Shown piece after piece: positions 62,601-64,000 of a stretch of DNA of 64,000 bases. Numbering within the stretch: the first letter of the stretch is position 1; the number at the start of each line of letters is the position of its first letter. Both the position numbers and the translations under genes were made by a program. The DNA lies in contig NC_051854.1 in assembly GCF_905115235.1 (NCBI RefSeq), forward strand, positions 74,763,463 to 74,827,462. Reading direction: 5' to 3'. Origin of the DNA: Hermetia illucens (taxonomy: Eukaryota > Arthropoda > Insecta > Diptera > Stratiomyidae). The notes beneath the pieces were generated by a model. The model was not told the DNA's origin, did no database searches, and saw only the letters and a program-made list of their open reading frames with translations.

Positions 62601-63831
62601 CAAATCTATTTTTAAGATTTTGTTGAAAACCTTATTAAAATCGATTCACTATCTGTTTGTCTGTCACACACACTTTTCTCAGAAGCGACTGCATCGATTG
62701 ACACGAAATTTAGTGGAAAGATGGGAGCCGTGCCCATACATGTGGTGAGTTACATTGCTGAACTTAAGGGAGAGGGGCATATACCTAAAAGAAGAGTATT
62801 CAATTTTTTTCAAATAAAGCAGTAAAGCAAATATTAGTTTTAACATTGGTCATAAGGGTGAGGTTCAATTATTTGAAGGTTCCATTCTCAGAAACTATCC
62901 AACCAAAATATCCGAAAATGGTAGTCCATGAGCTTGTTATCTCGACCTTGAAGTACTCGAAGTACTCCTGAAAGTGCACTTCGAACCCGACTTGAGTTCA
63001 TTCTACATCAGCAGATCCTGCAGTGCAGTGAGATAAACTTTAGTAGGGAGCATCATACTGGAAAGTTTGGTGGAAATCCAATTGTTGTCAACAAAGCTAT
63101 AGTAGGTTAAAATTGTCCCTTTCACGTCAAATTCCTACTCTCCACCAGATAAAATTTCAGTACCACATCCAATTGCATATCGGATATATTCAACAATGGA
63201 ACATTTTTAAAACACCAAAACCTTTCATCTCTGAAATCTTCCGGTTTCCAACTTTGTCTTGTCAATGACTTCTCAACCAGCTTCCTATAAAGAAAGCAAA
63301 CGTCAAGTCATCTACAATCAACTACTAAGACCAAATATTTTTTAATAGTTGTCAATACTTCGGCTATCGTTATTTTTCCAAAATAATTTTTTTTTATCAG
63401 AATATCTACACTCAAAATCTCAATACGAAAATGACCACGTTTTACAGGAGTCAGTGCTGAAAACCGTAAACTGGGCAACACTATATTCCCAACTGTTTCC
63501 CTAGTTAAAAATGGAGACGAATACGAGTACACTACAGCTTCCACAGTCAGAAACAACGTTATGAAGTTCAAGCCTGGAGTAGAGTTCGACTTGGATACCT
63601 TGGATGGACGAAAAACGAAGGCTGTTTGCCACTTCGAAAATCCCAACAAGCTTATCCAGAAGGATAGTACAGGAACAATAACTCGTGAGTTTACCGGCAC
63701 TGAATTGGTTTCGGTAAGTTGAAATTTAAAAATATTTCTCCGATATCAAATGTAATTTTATTCCTTGATTTTCCTTGCAGACTTGCACCACCAATGGTAT
63801 CACTGCTGTAAGATATTATAAAGCCGTTTAG
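56610..63831 (+). CDS. fabp: Fatty-acid-binding protein, FABP3 (129 aa, three exons), diverged
   Basis: Third FABP paralogue. Coding exons are 56610-56682, 63448-63713 and 63781-63831, all with GT-AG borders and one continuous frame. It starts MAAWEGKKYKLEKSENLDAY and keeps the lid (MEALGVSAENRKLGN) and the ligand-binding set as Arg104, Arg124 and Tyr126 (GTITREF, VRYYKAV). Three residues are lost from the loop before GTI (QKDSTGT against QEEKGSKPGT), so it is shorter than the usual 131-133. Substitutions are spread over the protein (YEYTTAS, VRNNVMKF, TKAVCHF), more than between FABP1 and FABP2, which suggests an earlier split or altered ligand use. Intron 1 is 6.77 kb and holds an RTE-A with retroposon Q inside; intron 2 is 67 bp. 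It looks functional. Confidence 0.92.
56683..57010 (+). promoter_or_regulatory. Conserved 5' part of FABP3 intron 1
   Basis: It aligns with the same part of FABP1 and FABP2 through GTGCAGTAAAAGATTCTTCA, AGGGAAAAGTTTG, GCATACCTGTCGGTC and AACTTGAATCTATGATTA. Confidence 0.4.
57015..57415. other. Intron 1 stretch, nothing recognised
   Basis: No identifiable element or gene. Confidence 0.3.
57420..57690 (-). mobile_element. LINE RNase H fragment
   Basis: The minus strand reads KKYRGQNIPTLTGAVIKALR then VNCRLVWECLSKLETLASRS, resembling the middle of a LINE RNase H domain, including the segment around its second acidic residue. Short and broken at both sides. Confidence 0.45.
57777..60790 (-). 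mobile_element. RTE-A LINE, longest copy, split by retroposon Q
   Basis: On the minus strand from the right: endonuclease (60700-59890) with AVIGFENISERLCTLCFQGN, YDIKIILGDCNSQIG and IDHVLIERRHLSALMNVRTY. Then a linker ending ECKLAT, the retroposon Q insertion, and RT (58959-58462) with ENHKSPGAGGITAELVKYGG, SMPDDWQRGVICPIHKKGD and TQLLTYADDIDKMGRTTGYV. The C-terminal part (58400-57780) ends in an ATCATCATCA run. The RT core between KGDI...KYRDI and GKVIRDADVNARD is deleted, and other breaks are present. Confidence 0.8.
59054..59664 (+). mobile_element. Retroposon Q, full copy (611 bp)
   Basis: Inserted in RTE-A between 16-bp direct repeats CTGTTGCTAACTTATA (59038-59053) and CTGTTGCTAACTTACA (59665-59680), one mismatch. 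It starts GGTGCTCAGAGGTGGCGGC and ends GTAAAACACTATGGGCTTCA. It is colinear over its full length with the reverse of 40907-41513. No coding capacity was recognised. Confidence 0.85.
60795..61220 (-). mobile_element. LOA/R1-type LINE fragment (post-RT)
   Basis: It shares ordered blocks with the LINE fragment in FABP2 intron 1 (34.4-34.8 kb): GAAATGAAACTTCATTG, then GTATCGCC, GGAACCAATCTCAAATAGA and TTATTACTGCAGTATAT. Strand is inferred from that copy. Confidence 0.5.
61225..61450 (-). mobile_element. Possible LINE RT fragment
   Basis: The minus strand contains KDLGYAYDIILISGS, which looks like a degraded LEDLDYADDIALIS box of a LINE reverse transcriptase. Nothing else around it could be assigned. 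Confidence 0.35.
61455..62610. other. Intron 1 stretch, unassigned
   Basis: No domain or repeat end was recognised. It may be the rest of the LINE to its left. A 116-codon open frame at 62102-62452 has no recognisable family. Confidence 0.3.
62615..63285 (+). repeat. Repeat R, near-complete copy in FABP3 intron 1
   Basis: Starts AAAACCTTATTAAAATCGAT with a CTATCTGTTTGTCTGTCAC run and ends CCTTTCATCTCTGAAATCTT, CCGGTTTCC. It lies 160 bp before exon 2. Confidence 0.75.
63448..63713 (+). CDS. fabp: FABP3 coding exon 2
   Basis: Residues 25-113. It is 9 nt shorter than in the paralogues, an in-frame loss of three codons. Acceptor TTTTACAG, donor GTAAGT. Confidence 0.92.
63781..63831 (+). CDS. 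fabp: FABP3 coding exon 3
   Basis: Residues 114-129, TCTTNGITAVRYYKAV, then TAG. The Arg-x-Tyr motif is kept. Confidence 0.92.
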   Translation, partial: TCTTNGITAVRYYKAV

Positions 63832-63910
63832 AAAGTTAAGTTCGAAAGCCGAAAATTTAAGTGGAAGTTTCTAATTCCTACGTCAGAATCTATAACATCT
63901 GATTAGGAGA

Positions 63911-63916
63911 ATTAAA
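63911..63916 (+). terminator. Poly(A) signal ATTAAA of FABP3
   Basis: ATTAAA in AGAATTAAAA, 79 bp after the stop, homologous to the FABP1 and FABP2 signals. An AATAAA follows at 63924-63929 and could serve instead. Confidence 0.7.
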
Positions 63917-64000
63917 AACTTGTAATAAAGATTTTATATAAAACGTACTTTTTATCATTCATCAAACCTTTATCCTAGTTCAAAAATTGCAAAACATTCC

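Overview
This window is from an insect nuclear genome, almost certainly a true fly (Diptera) with a large, transposon-rich genome. The evidence is the single-copy host genes (a MIC26/MIC27-type MICOS subunit and insect-type fatty-acid-binding proteins with GT-AG introns and ATTAAA/AATAAA signals), very long repeat-filled introns, and many RTE-, R1- and LOA-type LINEs, tRNA-derived SINEs and Tc1/mariner-pogo relics. The species cannot be fixed from sequence alone.

Host genes, all on the + strand. The window opens inside an intron of a Mic26-27 gene whose last coding exon is at 723..1096. After it come three intact fatty-acid-binding protein (FABP) genes, head to tail: FABP1 (8671..14701, 132 aa), FABP2 (28950..35452, 132 aa) and FABP3 (56610..63831, 129 aa). 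Each has the same structure: a 73-nt first exon, a 5.5-6.8 kb intron 1 packed with transposons, a second exon of 266-275 nt, a 65-79 bp intron 2, and a short third exon carrying the Arg-x-Tyr carboxylate-binding motif.

The three FABP units share more than exons. They have a common promoter module (about 450-580 bp, with a TATA-like box 82-87 bp before the ATG), a conserved start to intron 1, a conserved 3' UTR and poly(A) region, and a weaker homologous block 2.5-13 kb upstream (about 5790-6180, 22120-22545, 43560-43955). This looks like tandem duplication of a regulated locus, with the conserved non-coding islands later pushed apart by insertions.

The rest is mobile DNA. Families recognised: three RTE-type LINEs (called here RTE-A, RTE-B, RTE-C), R1-clade LINEs, a LOA/I-like LINE with RNase H, a jockey/CR1-like LINE, a tRNA-derived SINE (SINE-t), a 607-611 bp retroposon with clear target-site duplications (retroposon Q), an unclassified 0.5-0.8 kb repeat (repeat R, over ten copies), a 172-bp internally deleted RTE-C derivative, a Tc1 element, a Tigger/pogo relic, a DD41D (rosa-type) mariner relic and a 101-bp-arm foldback. 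Ty3/Gypsy and BEL/Pao fossils are also present. The densest nest is 48.9-55.8 kb. No RNA gene, CRISPR array or bacterial-type feature was seen.
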